From JAJRPT01 sp965661945 (lineage in GTDB: Bacteria; Bacteroidota; Ignavibacteria; Kapaibacteriales; UBA2268), in the NCBI GenBank assembly GCA_965661945.1, contig CBFIFP010000003.1:186001-250000 (forward strand): DNA of 64,000 bases, given 5' to 3'. The notes below the pieces were generated by a model. That model was given only the letters and a program-made list of their open reading frames with translations. It was not told the origin of the DNA and did not search any database. Shown here piece by piece: positions 35,637 to 44,957 of this stretch (positions are counted from its first letter, which is position 1; every line of letters starts with the position of its first letter). The position numbers and the translations under genes are program-made.

Positions 35637-36488
35637 TTACTTCACATTAAATAATATCCCACACCATTCATCTTCATAAATAGTTTCTATATGTTCAAAT
35701 CCAATACCTTTAGCAGCATCTAAAACATCATGCTCCTGCTCAGATAATATACCAGACGCTATAAAATATCCTTTACTATCTTTCAATGAAATATAAAACT
35801 TACCAATATTAGCAATTATAACGTGAGCAAGTATATTTGCAGTTATTCCCTCTGATTTTGGCAATTCATTCTCATCCAAATCATAAAGCTCTAATTCAAT
35901 CTGGTTTGAAACCAAATTAACTTCTATATTTTCTTTAGCATTATGAAAAGACCATTCATTATTATCAAAAGCAAAAACTTTTTCCGCACCCAATTTTATA
36001 GCAAGAATAGCTAAAATTCCAGTTCCAGTTCCAGCATCAATCCAAAATTGATTTTTAACATCCATCTTGTCAAGAAGTCTGCAACAAAGACGAGTTGTTG
36101 CGTGATTTCCAGTTCCAAAAGACATCTTAGGATTTATTTCAATTTTAATATCTTCCGTCAATTCAGACATTTTCCATGAAGGAGCTATTCCAATTCTATC
36201 TCCAATGTGTATTGCTGGCACTTCCTTTTCCCACTCTTCATTCCAATTTTTTTCGTCAATTTCTTCAATTACACTAAAAGTTAGCTCCTGATTAATATCT
36301 TTTAAAGTATTTTGCAATGTTTTTTGGATTTCTTCGTCCCAATCATTAATATTAAAAGAAATAATAAAACTATCTTCATTATCAATCAATCCTAAAAAAG
36401 GAAGATAAGACAGATTTGCGAGTAAAATTTCATTCAACTCACTTGGAAATTCAATCTTTATATTTAGGTACTTATTATGCATTGTCAT
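35637..36488 (-). CDS. prmA: Ribosomal protein L11 methyltransferase PrmA
   Basis: It methylates lysines and the N-terminus of ribosomal protein L11 with S-adenosylmethionine. The 283-residue protein has the PrmA N-terminal domain (DINDWDEEIQ, WNEEWEKEVPAIHIGD near 84-98) and the conserved INPKMSFGTGNHATTRLC. The SAM motif is DAGTGTGILAI near 141-151, and the substrate motif is NILAHVI near 222. Length is slightly shorter than E. coli PrmA (293). The start may be the first or second ATG (36488 or 36482); the difference is two residues. Confidence 0.93.
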   Translation of the reverse strand: MTMHNKYLNIKIEFPSELNEILLANLSYLPFLGLIDNEDSFIISFNINDWDEEIQKTLQNTLKDINQELTFSVIEEIDEKNWNEEWEKEVPAIHIGDRIGIAPSWKMSELTEDIKIEINPKMSFGTGNHATTRLCCRLLDKMDVKNQFWIDAGTGTGILAILAIKLGAEKVFAFDNNEWSFHNAKENIEVNLVSNQIELELYDLDENELPKSEGITANILAHVIIANIGKFYISLKDSKGYFIASGILSEQEHDVLDAAKGIGFEHIETIYEDEWCGILFNVK

Positions 36489-36573
36489 TTATATGTTGTT
36501 AATTAATGTTTGTTAATTAAAGTTATTTCATTAATTTTATATTTTTAAAAAACAAAATTACAAAATAAATCAC

Positions 36574-37095
36574 ATGAATTTAGAATTAAAAGCAAAATTA
36601 TCTAAAATTAAAGCATTGATCTTAGATATTGATGGTACAATGACAGATGGAAGTATGTATTATGATATGAGGGGAGAGGTCTTTAAAAGATTTAATGTAA
36701 AAGACGGTATGGGCATTACTCTTCTAAAAAAGGCAGGGTTTTTGATTGCATTTCTTACTTCAGAGACTACTCCAATAAATGATAAAAGAGCCGAGAAATT
36801 GAAAATTGATATAGTCATTCAAGGTTCTAGAAACAAAACTGAAGATCTCGGCCTCATAGCAACCAGATTAGAATTAGACTTATCCGAAATTGCTTATATA
36901 GGTGATGATGTCAATGACTTACATGCTATGAAACTATGTGGATTTTCAGCTTGTCCTGCTGATTCGTATCATTTAATCAAAAATAACGTAGATTATATAT
37001 GCGAAAGTATAGGAGGTCATGGGGCGGTAAGAGAAATATGCGAAATGATTTTATTAGCTAATAATAAAAAAATATATTTAGATGAAAATTGGTAA
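36574..37095 (+). CDS. kdsC: KdsC-family HAD phosphatase (KDO-8-phosphate phosphatase)
   Basis: The enzyme removes phosphate from 3-deoxy-D-manno-octulosonate 8-phosphate in lipid A/LPS core synthesis. The 173-residue protein is a C0 HAD: nucleophile motif LDIDGTMTDG with Asp18 and Asp20, a Thr in AFLTSET near 69, and the metal motif GDDVNDLHAM near 108. Absence of a cap and a length of about 170 fit KdsC and rule out most other HAD phosphatases, though NeuA-linked or 3-deoxy-octulosonate homologues remain possible. waaA at 57.5 kb supports KDO use. Confidence 0.85.
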   Translation: MNLELKAKLSKIKALILDIDGTMTDGSMYYDMRGEVFKRFNVKDGMGITLLKKAGFLIAFLTSETTPINDKRAEKLKIDIVIQGSRNKTEDLGLIATRLELDLSEIAYIGDDVNDLHAMKLCGFSACPADSYHLIKNNVDYICESIGGHGAVREICEMILLANNKKIYLDENW

Positions 37096-37118
37096 ATAAT
37101 AATTTAAGAGGAAAAAAT

Positions 37119-37529
37119 ATGAGTGATAAATATACAAAAGGCTTTGTTTTTGGTGCATTAATCGGAGGAACTGTTGGAGCAATTACTGCTTTACTCTTAG
37201 CGCCAAAATCAGGTGACGAACTTCGTAAAGACATCGCAATAAAAAGTAACGATGCTTACGGAAAAGCACAAAAATATTTTGTTGAAAAAGAAGTTGAAAT
37301 CTCAGATTCTGTGCGTTCAACTGTAAATGAAGGAAGAATTAGAGCCGAAAAAATTGTTTCATCAGCTAAATCTCAAGCAGATGAAATTTTAGAAAGCGCT
37401 GAAAGGGTTTTCAATGAAGCAAAATCTAAAGCTGGAGTCAGCAAAGATTACATGAACGACAAAATTAACAAAGTTAAAAATGCCGTATCAGAAAGTGCTG
37501 AAGTTTTTAAACAAGAATTAAATTCATAA
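37119..37529 (+). CDS. YtxH-domain membrane protein
   Basis: The 136-residue protein (from ATG 37119, with an AGAGGA site) has one N-terminal membrane segment of the YtxH type (FGALIGGTVGAITALLLAPKSG), then an amphipathic Ala/Lys/Glu-rich helix. YtxH proteins are general-stress-associated in Gram-positives; their role in FCB bacteria is unknown. The open frame begins at 37089, overlapping kdsC, but the ribosome-binding site supports the later ATG. The next gene, a DUF948-like protein, often accompanies YtxH, here with a 13-base gap. Confidence 0.8.
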   Translation: MSDKYTKGFVFGALIGGTVGAITALLLAPKSGDELRKDIAIKSNDAYGKAQKYFVEKEVEISDSVRSTVNEGRIRAEKIVSSAKSQADEILESAERVFNEAKSKAGVSKDYMNDKINKVKNAVSESAEVFKQELNS

Positions 37530-37542
37530 GGTTGTAAATAAA

Positions 37543-38013
37543 ATGCAAGGTTTAATTTATATCACTAGTTTTGTTGCTTTAGCATCATTTGTCTCACTTT
37601 CCTTTATGGCTATAAAGTCTCTTTCAAAACTAAACGCATTTTTAGATGATTTTAAAAACACATCTAATAACGCACAAAAAGAATTGAAAGAACTAAAAGA
37701 CGCTAGTCTTTTAACTTTAAATAACTTCAATGAACTAAAGCCAAAAATTGAAGAAGCTCTTGATGACTTAAAAGATTTAAAAAGCAAATCCATTGAATCT
37801 CTACAACATTCAGATGACACAATGGACAGTGCAAAAATTACATTAGATAATATTAACAATAAAATTGATAAAATTGATTCTGTTATTATACCTTTTGAAA
37901 TGCTTGCAAGAAATTTTTACAATAAAGTAGCAGAACCAGTTAACACTACCAGTAAAGTTGTATCAGCTGCATTTAAAGCTGCTAATATATTTGCTAATAG
38001 ATTTAAAAAATAG
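37543..38013 (+). CDS. DUF948-like membrane-anchored coiled-coil protein
   Basis: The 156-residue protein begins with a single membrane helix (ITSFVALASFVSLSFMAI), followed by heptad-rich segments (LKDASLLTLNNFNEL, LDDLKDLKSKSI, TLDNINNKIDKIDSVI). This is the layout of DUF948 proteins that sit beside YtxH in many genomes, and the two are likely partners. Function is unknown. It is followed by a strong terminator. Confidence 0.7.
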   Translation: MQGLIYITSFVALASFVSLSFMAIKSLSKLNAFLDDFKNTSNNAQKELKELKDASLLTLNNFNELKPKIEEALDDLKDLKSKSIESLQHSDDTMDSAKITLDNINNKIDKIDSVIIPFEMLARNFYNKVAEPVNTTSKVVSAAFKAANIFANRFKK

Positions 38014-38048
38014 TTGAATTTATATAAAATTCAAAATTATAAAATAAT

Positions 38049-38076
38049 AGGGGAAAAGTAACACTTTTCCCCTTTA
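38049..38076 (+). terminator. Rho-independent terminator after the YtxH/DUF948 operon
   Basis: Perfect 11-bp stem AGGGGAAAAGT/ACTTTTCCCCT with a 3-base loop, followed by TTT. It also lies downstream of the minus-strand ABC gene and could work both ways. Confidence 0.85.
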
Positions 38077-38128
38077 TAATTTCATATATTTTTAAATTAA
38101 TTAATTCATAGTAATAAAAACATAAACA

Positions 38129-38899
38129 CTATTCAAACCTCTCAATAAACTCTTTAACCACAGGATTATCTGAATTTCTAAGTTCATCAGCCGTACCTTC
38201 AAATTCAATAATACCGTCATTAATCATCGCTACATTATCTGCAATTCTATATACACTAAACATATCGTGTGTTATTACAATTGATGTAATTTTTAATTTC
38301 TTTGATATTTCAGCAATCAAATCATCTATTTGCTCTGATGTAATAGGGTCTAAACCAGTTGTAGGTTCATCATAAAAAATATACGAAGGATTACCAACTA
38401 AAGCCCTTGCAACACCAACTCTTTTTCTCATACCACCAGATAAATTTGCAGGTTTCTTATATTTTAAAATTTCCCACTCTTTTTGGAACTTTTCGCTCTC
38501 TACTGGTAAATTAGGAAGAAGTCCAACTGCAGACAAAACTCGTATTGCCTCATTTTCTAATTTCTGTTTGTCTCTTTCTCCATGTTCGTAAAGACCAACA
38601 ACTATATTCTCATAAATATTATATGAATCAAATAGTGCGGCAGACTGAAAAACATAACCAAATGATTTTCTCAAATTAAAAACCTCATCCTTAGATAAAG
38701 AATTAAGTAATTTATCATCAATATAAATATCGCCCATATCAGAGTATAAAAGCCCTACAATATGCTTCAATAAAACAGATTTACCACTGCCACTTTTGCC
38801 AATAATACAAGTAATTTTATTATCATTTATCTTTAAATTAATTCCATTTAATATTTTTAAATTACCAAATGATTTATATAAATTTTTAATTTCTATCAC
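38129..38899 (-). CDS. ABC transporter ATPase, MlaF-like
   Basis: The 256-residue ATPase shows Walker A GKSGSGKS near 33-40, a Q-loop in YVFQSAALF, the ABC signature LSGGMRKRVG near 153, Walker B IFYDEPTTGLDP near 174, and the switch His in ITHD. The LSGGM and FQSAALFDS wording is typical of MlaF, the ATPase of the retrograde phospholipid transporter. No MlaE permease or MlaD MCE gene is adjacent. Instead a small membrane protein overlaps its start, so it is an orphan ATPase here. Confidence 0.85.
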   Translation of the reverse strand: MIEIKNLYKSFGNLKILNGINLKINDNKITCIIGKSGSGKSVLLKHIVGLLYSDMGDIYIDDKLLNSLSKDEVFNLRKSFGYVFQSAALFDSYNIYENIVVGLYEHGERDKQKLENEAIRVLSAVGLLPNLPVESEKFQKEWEILKYKKPANLSGGMRKRVGVARALVGNPSYIFYDEPTTGLDPITSEQIDDLIAEISKKLKITSIVITHDMFSVYRIADNVAMINDGIIEFEGTADELRNSDNPVVKEFIERFE

Positions 38900-39266
38900 G
38901 CACAGTCCCCCAAAACAAATATAAATTAATTACCGAATTAATTAATAACAAATCTATAAAAATATTAAAACTATATTCATCAAATATTATTTTTATAAAT
39001 AAAATAAAAATCACTAAGATAGAACCAATAAGTTCTTTATATAAAGCAACTATAGAGAAAATAATTATCAATAAATCAGGAATTAAAACAGTATAAAACG
39101 TTTTTAATTCAGGATTAAATGTTTTAAAATGTAATAATAATGAAAATATTAAATACATAAAAAACACAATTCCAGTAATAAAAATAGAAAATATCTTTAA
39201 TGAGTAAAACAATTTACTAAATTGATACTTTTCAATATTAGGAAAAAAATTAATTTTCTTTTTCAA
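38886..39266 (-). CDS. Small four-helix membrane protein of unknown function
   Basis: The 126-residue protein has about four hydrophobic segments (near 22-50, 58-75, 77-92 and 100-120) and no recognised motif. It overlaps the ABC ATPase start by 14 bases and the enzyme I stop by 17 bases, which argues that it is translated within the operon. It is too short to be an MlaE permease (about 250). Confidence 0.6.
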   Translation of the reverse strand: MKKKINFFPNIEKYQFSKLFYSLKIFSIFITGIVFFMYLIFSLLLHFKTFNPELKTFYTVLIPDLLIIIFSIVALYKELIGSILVIFILFIKIIFDEYSFNIFIDLLLINSVINLYLFWGTVRDRN

Positions 39267-40959
39267 TAAATTCCTTTAATTTTGATCTACAATCTTCATA
39301 ATTTGAATTTATTAATTCATTCTTTATAAGTGGAATATTAGAATAGCTCAACGAAAGTTCATCAACCCCAGTACCTATTAATAATTGAGTATATTTTAAA
39401 TCATAAGCTATCTCCCCACATATACTTACTTCCTTGTTATTCATCTTGCATTTACTTACAATATCATTAATAACCCCAAATAAAATAGGTGAGTTATTAT
39501 CCAAATACTCAATGCAATCATTATTTGTTCTATCCGCTGCAAAAAGATACTGACTTAAATCATTAGTTCCTATACTTATAAAGTCTGCATATTTTGAAAT
39601 CTTACTTGCCAAAAAAGCAGCCGATAAAGTTTCTATCATAAACCCAATCTTTATATCCTTATCAAAACTTATTTTATTTTCTATAAGATTATCTTTAACC
39701 TCTTCAATTGCTTGCAAAGTTAAAAGAACATCATTAATATTTGTAATCATAGGAATTAAAATCTTAATATTTTTTAGCTCAGAAGATTTTAACAAAGCTG
39801 AAATTTGGGTTTTAAATATTGTAATATTTTTCAGCAAAAACCTTATTCCTCTAACTCCCAAAGCGGGATTTTCTTCCTTAAAGCTAAAACCATCTGGATA
39901 TTTATCGCTACCAATATCAAATATTCTAAATGTAATCTCCTTAGGATAAACCTTCTTGGCAATTTCTAAATATTTTTCAATTTGAATCTTTTCGCTAAAT
40001 ATTTCTTTCGTATTCAATAAAATTTCAGTTCTAACAAGACCAATACCATCTGAATTAATCAAATTATATTCATTTAATTCAATTAAATTATCTAAATTAG
40101 ATTTAATTTTAACACTTTTATTGTCAATAGTTTTCGACTCATTACCTAATATTTTAGAAAGTTTAATATTATTCTTTTCTATTTCTTCAATTTTAACTTC
40201 ATAAAAATTAATTAAATCATTGCTCGGATTAATTATAAACTTATTATCAATAGAATCTATTATTGCAAACTCACCTTTTTTACAACATCTAATAAGATTT
40301 TTAACATTAATAATTGAAGTAATATTAAAAGCCCGAGCTACAATTGCAGCGTGGCTTGTAAGCCCACCATCTTCACAAACAAATCCTGCTGCCTTAGATT
40401 CTTTTAAATAATAAATGCTTCTTGTGTCAATATTCTTAGTAACAACCAAATCATTTTCTTTAATATCAACCTTCTTTGATTCAGTCAACTTGTTTATAAG
40501 CAAATTTTTAATTTCATCAATAGACTCAGCCCTTTCTTTTAAAAGCAAATCATTACTTGATTTTAACTGCTTTATAAATTTATTAAATACAAACTCAACC
40601 GAGTAATCTGAAGAATAAAGTGATTTAATCTTTTCAGTAATTTCATCAATAATAACAGGATCATTTAAAAGCATTAAATTAACCTGATATATTTCAGCTA
40701 TCTTATCGTAATCATAATTAAGAGTCTTACTAATCTGTTGGAACTCATCTTCAAGTTGAATTTTTACATCATTAAATTTAATAATTTCTTCATCAACTTT
40801 TTCTTGACTTATCCTTCTCTTATTTACTTTTTTAGTTTCAAATAAAAAATTAATGTAACCCATAGCAATAGTTCCAGAAGAGCCATTACCTTTAAGCTCT
40901 AAATTTACAAAGCTATCATTAATCAATTTTTCATTCAAATTATAATTCGCCAAATCCAT
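39250..40959 (-). CDS. ptsI: PTS enzyme I (phosphoenolpyruvate-protein phosphotransferase)
   Basis: It autophosphorylates from PEP and passes the phosphate to HPr. The 569-residue protein has the HPr-binding helical domain, the phosphohistidine motif GGLTSHAAIVAR (His203) and the PEP-binding LVRTEILL. The C-terminal catalytic CGEIAYD and GTNDLSQY near 480-515 are also present. All active-site residues expected of EI are visible, so it should be catalytic. It overlaps ptsH by 20 bases. No sugar permease (EII) gene is in the window, so it may serve a regulatory phosphorelay. Confidence 0.95.
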   Translation of the reverse strand: MDLANYNLNEKLINDSFVNLELKGNGSSGTIAMGYINFLFETKKVNKRRISQEKVDEEIIKFNDVKIQLEDEFQQISKTLNYDYDKIAEIYQVNLMLLNDPVIIDEITEKIKSLYSSDYSVEFVFNKFIKQLKSSNDLLLKERAESIDEIKNLLINKLTESKKVDIKENDLVVTKNIDTRSIYYLKESKAAGFVCEDGGLTSHAAIVARAFNITSIINVKNLIRCCKKGEFAIIDSIDNKFIINPSNDLINFYEVKIEEIEKNNIKLSKILGNESKTIDNKSVKIKSNLDNLIELNEYNLINSDGIGLVRTEILLNTKEIFSEKIQIEKYLEIAKKVYPKEITFRIFDIGSDKYPDGFSFKEENPALGVRGIRFLLKNITIFKTQISALLKSSELKNIKILIPMITNINDVLLTLQAIEEVKDNLIENKISFDKDIKIGFMIETLSAAFLASKISKYADFISIGTNDLSQYLFAADRTNNDCIEYLDNNSPILFGVINDIVSKCKMNNKEVSICGEIAYDLKYTQLLIGTGVDELSLSYSNIPLIKNELINSNYEDCRSKLKEFIEKEN

Positions 40960-41206
40960 TACTAAAAAGTTCCTCTAATTTATTCATTGCATCCAATTCG
41001 TCATCTCCATCAATTATCACCTTTATAAAACTTCCAAACTCTGCGGCTAAAGTCATAACTCCAATAATACTCTTACCGTTAACTTTCATTCCATCTTTAA
41101 CAAGATACACTTCAGATTTAAACTTTGAGGTCAGTTTAACTACATTTGCCGCTGGTCTAGTATGAAGACCATTTTTATTTACTACTTCTAAATTTTTACT
41201 TATCAT
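40940..41206 (-). CDS. ptsH: HPr phosphocarrier protein
   Basis: The 88-residue protein has the phosphorylated His15 in NGLHTRPAANVV, with Thr in place of the common Ala at position 16, and the regulatory Ser46 in NGKSIIGVM. The fold is complete, ending in ELFSNGFGEL. Ser46 suggests possible control by HPr kinase, which is not in the window. The gene follows the DUF429 gene by 2 bases and overlaps ptsI. Confidence 0.95.
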   Translation of the reverse strand: MISKNLEVVNKNGLHTRPAANVVKLTSKFKSEVYLVKDGMKVNGKSIIGVMTLAAEFGSFIKVIIDGDDELDAMNKLEELFSNGFGEL

Positions 41207-41208
41207 AA

Positions 41209-41760
41209 TTATACAATAATTAATCCTTCTTCTTCATTACCATAAACTTCTTGTTCTCCCTCAATAAACCTGAGCCCAGAACAAAAAGCCAAAACCGAAT
41301 CAATTTGATGCCAATTCTCTAATTCTCCAACTTTGATATCAAATTTTGTTTCAATCTTATTTACAAAAATAACTCTATTTTTCTTATATTCACAAATATC
41401 CACAAAATTAGCAAGTATTTTTGGATAAGTTTCTATAAACATTATATCTTTAAATTGATTTTTTAATGAAATAGCTCTTGCAGTAAGTCCCCCTAAAAAC
41501 ATAGGAGACATTGCTTTTGTAATAACATCACATTCTCTATAAAAAAAATTATCTCCTCTACCATAAAATGCTGCTGGCAGTGAAAGGGGAGCATCAATAA
41601 AAACGTGACTAGGGTTATATGAATCTATAAAACTCGAGATAAACTTATCAGCATCTTGATTCTTTTCGGAAATTATAACTTCTAATTTATTATTATCATT
41701 AAAACAAATAGCTGTAGTTCCAGCTTTTTTAGCTCCAAAGTCAATACCAATATGTTTCAT
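41209..41760 (-). CDS. DUF429 RNase-H-fold protein
   Basis: The 183-residue protein begins with the RNase-H-like strand HIGIDFGAKKAGTTAI, then VFIDAPLSLPAAFYGRGD near residue 55, the RECDVITKA segment near 75, FIETYPKIL near 108 and HQIDSVLAFCSG near 152. This is the pattern of DUF429, a predicted nuclease-like family with no proven activity. It is the first gene of the ptsH-ptsI operon, 2 bases from ptsH. The link to the PTS is unexplained. Confidence 0.75.
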   Translation of the reverse strand: MKHIGIDFGAKKAGTTAICFNDNNKLEVIISEKNQDADKFISSFIDSYNPSHVFIDAPLSLPAAFYGRGDNFFYRECDVITKAMSPMFLGGLTARAISLKNQFKDIMFIETYPKILANFVDICEYKKNRVIFVNKIETKFDIKVGELENWHQIDSVLAFCSGLRFIEGEQEVYGNEEEGLIIV

Positions 41761-42103
41761 TTACATAATGACGGATTTATAAAACAGAAATTGGAATAGT
41801 AAAATAATAAAAACCTATAATAAAAACATAATCTATTGGTTAAAAAAAACGAAGTGTATAATATTGACCACAAAAAATATTATTGATTAAGGTAAAAAAA
41901 GTTTACTAAACTTGATTGGATTTATAAATCAATAAAATATTCTAACTATTAATCTAATTATTGTATTAGCTTTTGCTATATAAAATATCGACACCTTTAT
42001 AATAAACTTTAATTTTAACATATACTGCCTTTTTAAAGAAATAATTTTCATTTGGCACAAAAATTTCATAATTTTAAAAGATTTCAAAAATTATTTGTCA
42101 AAA
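41761..42103 (+). other. 343-bp divergent intergenic region
   Basis: An AT-rich spacer between the DUF429/PTS operon (minus) and the flhF operon (plus). It should hold both promoters. Candidate elements such as TATAAT near 41869 and TAATTTTA near 42069 are seen, but none is convincing. No RNA gene or repeat is evident. Confidence 0.6.
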
Positions 42104-43279
42104 ATGAAAATTAAAAAATATACAGAAAAAAGTTTTAATGACGGAAAAAAGAAAATCCTGCAAGAATTGGGAGAAGATGCAATAATCTTGTCTACAAGAA
42201 CTGTGCAAGATAAAGACGGTAATCCTGTTGTTGAAATTGTAGCAGCAATTGACGAAAAAGAAATCCAAAAACAGCAGGCAAAAAGACCTGTAAAAGAAAA
42301 ACTCTCTGGACTTGACAATTTATTGAAAATGACTGGACAACCAAAACCAGAAGAAAATAGAGTCAAAAATTATCAAGACCAAGATATATACGGTGAAGTC
42401 TTAAAAATTAAATCTGAAATTAATGATTTAAAAGAAATTTTAAAATATAAATTTTCAAGTTCTTTAAATGAAAACTTTTCTAAAGTTTACAAAGTATTAA
42501 TAGATTCAGGACTAAGCGAAAAGCAATCCTTAAAACTAATATCAGATGTAAGTTCATCAGACCCTAATATGAGTATTGATGACGCTTTAAATGCAATCAG
42601 AAACATATTCTTAAGTGAAATTAAGATAAACTCTACTATTAGAAACAAAGAAAAACAAGTAATCTCTTTTGTAGGTGTTACCGGTTCAGGAAAAACTCTC
42701 ACTCTAATAAAACTAGCAATAATTAGTAAATTGATTTGGTCAAAGAAAGTAATGATAATTTCTTCTGATACCAAAAAAATTGGAGGTGCAGACCAACTTG
42801 AAACCTATGCAGCTATTTCTTCAATACCTTTTAAAAAAGTAGATTCACCAAAAGAAATTAAAAAAATTGTAACAGACAATGAAGAATTCGATATTATATT
42901 TTTAGACACAAGCGGACTTAATCAAAAAAATCAAAAAGATTTATTTGAAGTAATGGATTTTGTTAAAGCCGCAAAATCAAACAGAGTAATTCTAGTACAA
43001 AATTCCGCTACGAATCAAAAAACTATGAGGGATATAATTGAAAAATTTATACCTCTCGGAATTACTGATTTGATATTATCTAAAGTTGATGAAGCAGAAT
43101 CAATAGGTGAAGTATTATCAATCATCATGGAATATAAAATACCACTATCATTTCTGACTTATGGTCAGAGTGTTCCTGATGATATTGCCCCAATCTCAAA
43201 AAATAAACTTGGGCAATTTGCGATACAAAACCCTAAAAATAAAATTTCTTATAACTTATTGTTTAAAGAGGACTTTTAG
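42104..43279 (+). CDS. flhF: Flagellar SRP-type GTPase FlhF
   Basis: FlhF is the third SRP GTPase and controls flagellar site and number. The protein (391 aa from ATG 42104) has the short N-terminal B segment IKKYTEKSFNDGKKKI found in FlhF, then a helical N domain. The G domain follows: VGVTGSGKTLTLIKLA near 190, SSDTKKIGGADQLETY near 225, DTSGL near 270 and LSKVDEAESIG near 330. It differs from FtsY and Ffh in this N-terminus. The frame starts at a TTG at 42095, but the ATG three codons on is preferred. It heads a flagellar regulatory operon. Confidence 0.92.
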   Translation: MKIKKYTEKSFNDGKKKILQELGEDAIILSTRTVQDKDGNPVVEIVAAIDEKEIQKQQAKRPVKEKLSGLDNLLKMTGQPKPEENRVKNYQDQDIYGEVLKIKSEINDLKEILKYKFSSSLNENFSKVYKVLIDSGLSEKQSLKLISDVSSSDPNMSIDDALNAIRNIFLSEIKINSTIRNKEKQVISFVGVTGSGKTLTLIKLAIISKLIWSKKVMIISSDTKKIGGADQLETYAAISSIPFKKVDSPKEIKKIVTDNEEFDIIFLDTSGLNQKNQKDLFEVMDFVKAAKSNRVILVQNSATNQKTMRDIIEKFIPLGITDLILSKVDEAESIGEVLSIIMEYKIPLSFLTYGQSVPDDIAPISKNKLGQFAIQNPKNKISYNLLFKEDF

Positions 43280-43325
43280 AAATAAAATAAAAGTTCGTAA
43301 AAGAAAAACATAAAAGAAAAACATT

Positions 43326-44099
43326 ATGGAGAAGGAGTACATAGAAAATCCTTACATTATCACTATATGTAGTGGTAAAGGAGGGGTTGGGAAAAGTTTT
43401 ATAACAGCAAATCTAGCTAATATACTTTCAAAAAAAGGTTTGAAAGTACTTATCTGGGATGCTGATACTAATTTCCCAAATCAACATATCCTTCAAGGTG
43501 TAGAACCACCAATTCGAATCACTGATGTTTATCAAGGAAAATTTAATTTACTTTCTGCCATTTATCAAATAAATGAAAATCTTGATTTATTAGCAGACAA
43601 ACAAAGTTTTGAAGAATTACCAAGTTCTAATTCAGATTTAATTTTAAATGTTTTCAAAAAACTACTTTTGAACACAAGTTATGATATTATAATAATTGAC
43701 ACACCCGCTTTCAACAGTGAGGATGTCTTACAATGTTGTAACATAGCAGACTTAATTGTTCTTGTAGTAACAGACGAACCAACCTCTTTACTAGACGGAT
43801 ATGGACTTTTAAAAATTCTGTTACCTTACATAAGCAGTGAATACATGTCCATCTTAATAAATAACGTTATAGATATTGATGATGCAGAAGATATCTCTAA
43901 AAAATTAAACATGGTAACAGATAAATTTTTAAATTTAGAACTAGAGCAATTAGGGTTTATACCCTACGACAGAGAAGTTAGACAATCAATTTTAAAGCAA
44001 GAGTTATATTCAAATATAATTACTGACAGCGATTTAATAGCTTCATTTGACAAAATATCAGACAAAATTCTAAGAAAAATCGGACAAGCAATAAAGTAA
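43326..44099 (+). CDS. flhG: FlhG/MinD-like ATPase
   Basis: The 257-residue ATPase has the deviant Walker A SGKGGVGKSF near residue 19, switch I WDADTNFPNQH near 48 and Walker B DIIIIDTPAF near 122. It partners FlhF to set flagellar number and placement. The position directly after flhF and before fliA supports FlhG over MinD. No C-terminal amphipathic MinD helix is obvious, but the end LRKIGQAIK could weakly bind membrane. Confidence 0.9.
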   Translation: MEKEYIENPYIITICSGKGGVGKSFITANLANILSKKGLKVLIWDADTNFPNQHILQGVEPPIRITDVYQGKFNLLSAIYQINENLDLLADKQSFEELPSSNSDLILNVFKKLLLNTSYDIIIIDTPAFNSEDVLQCCNIADLIVLVVTDEPTSLLDGYGLLKILLPYISSEYMSILINNVIDIDDAEDISKKLNMVTDKFLNLELEQLGFIPYDREVRQSILKQELYSNIITDSDLIASFDKISDKILRKIGQAIK

Positions 44100-44103
44100 T
44101 ATT

Positions 44104-44883
44104 ATGGCAAAAAATAAAGAAAAAAAAACAAAACTCTCTCCAGAAGAAGAAAAAATTGAGAAAGAAGAAGAAAAAATTGAGAAAAAACGTTTAGAACGTC
44201 TTAAAAAAGAAGAAAAAGAAATTAAAATTCGTGCAAAAGAAAAAGAAAAAAGACGGAAAAAGCGTGAAAATAAAATTAAGTCATTAGAAAGAAAAGAAAA
44301 AATACGTATCAGAAATCTTATATCTTTTCCTTTTAAGACTCTTTTTCAATTAAGTTTATTCTTCACTTTGGTAGCATTTTTAATCATTTACTTCGGAAAT
44401 GGTTTTGATATGGTATCTGCGATTTATATTTGCTCTTTGATTTTTATTGTGCTTTATTTTGTTGTCGGTATCGTAATGGTAATTAGATATTGGAAAATCT
44501 CGGAAGAGAGGATCCAGGAAATGAAAGCTGAAAAGAAACGCGAAAAAGAAGAAGAAGAAGAAAGATTAAAACGCGAAGAGGAAGAGTTAGAAAAACTCTT
44601 AGAAGGAAAAATCGATGACATAGAAAGTGAGTCGGGAGACGATTCTGATAGAGAACCTATCTTACTTGATGGACGAGATTTGGAAAATAGCTTTGATATT
44701 CCAGAAAAAAATCTTGATGCATTAAATGATGATAGTGGCAGTTCTTACAATGAAGACGAAGAGATAGAACTTCATCAATCCACTATAAAAGAAGAAGTTA
44801 AAGAAGAACCAGATTCATTCTTCTCAGAAGATGACTTTATGAACGAAGTAATATTTGGTTCAGAAAAAGAAGAAGAAAACTAA
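44104..44883 (+). CDS. Highly charged membrane protein of unknown function
   Basis: The 259-residue protein has a Lys/Glu/Arg-rich N-terminal coiled coil (about 1-75), two membrane helices (near 82-103 and 107-127), a second charged helix (about 135-170) and an acidic Ser/Asp-rich tail (about 175-259). It starts 4 bases after flhG and is followed by fliA. The place in the operon suggests a flagellar or motility-linked role, but no family is recognised. The low-complexity composition makes homology searches unreliable. Confidence 0.65.
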   Translation: MAKNKEKKTKLSPEEEKIEKEEEKIEKKRLERLKKEEKEIKIRAKEKEKRRKKRENKIKSLERKEKIRIRNLISFPFKTLFQLSLFFTLVAFLIIYFGNGFDMVSAIYICSLIFIVLYFVVGIVMVIRYWKISEERIQEMKAEKKREKEEEEERLKREEEELEKLLEGKIDDIESESGDDSDREPILLDGRDLENSFDIPEKNLDALNDDSGSSYNEDEEIELHQSTIKEEVKEEPDSFFSEDDFMNEVIFGSEKEEEN

Positions 44884-44957
44884 CACTTTTCAACAGATTT
44901 GAAAAATAAGGATTTTTTACTTAATACAAGATGTATAACTATTGGTAAGTTGCAATT

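Noticed and set aside
38886..39266. MlaE permease for the ABC ATPase
   Set aside because: It is 126 residues with four helices and no EQG-like motif; MlaE is about 250 residues.
42487..42774. Minus-strand frame within flhF, and similar short frames in ffh, fliA and M16 genes
   Set aside because: They are antisense to conserved genes with full motifs and show no start signals.
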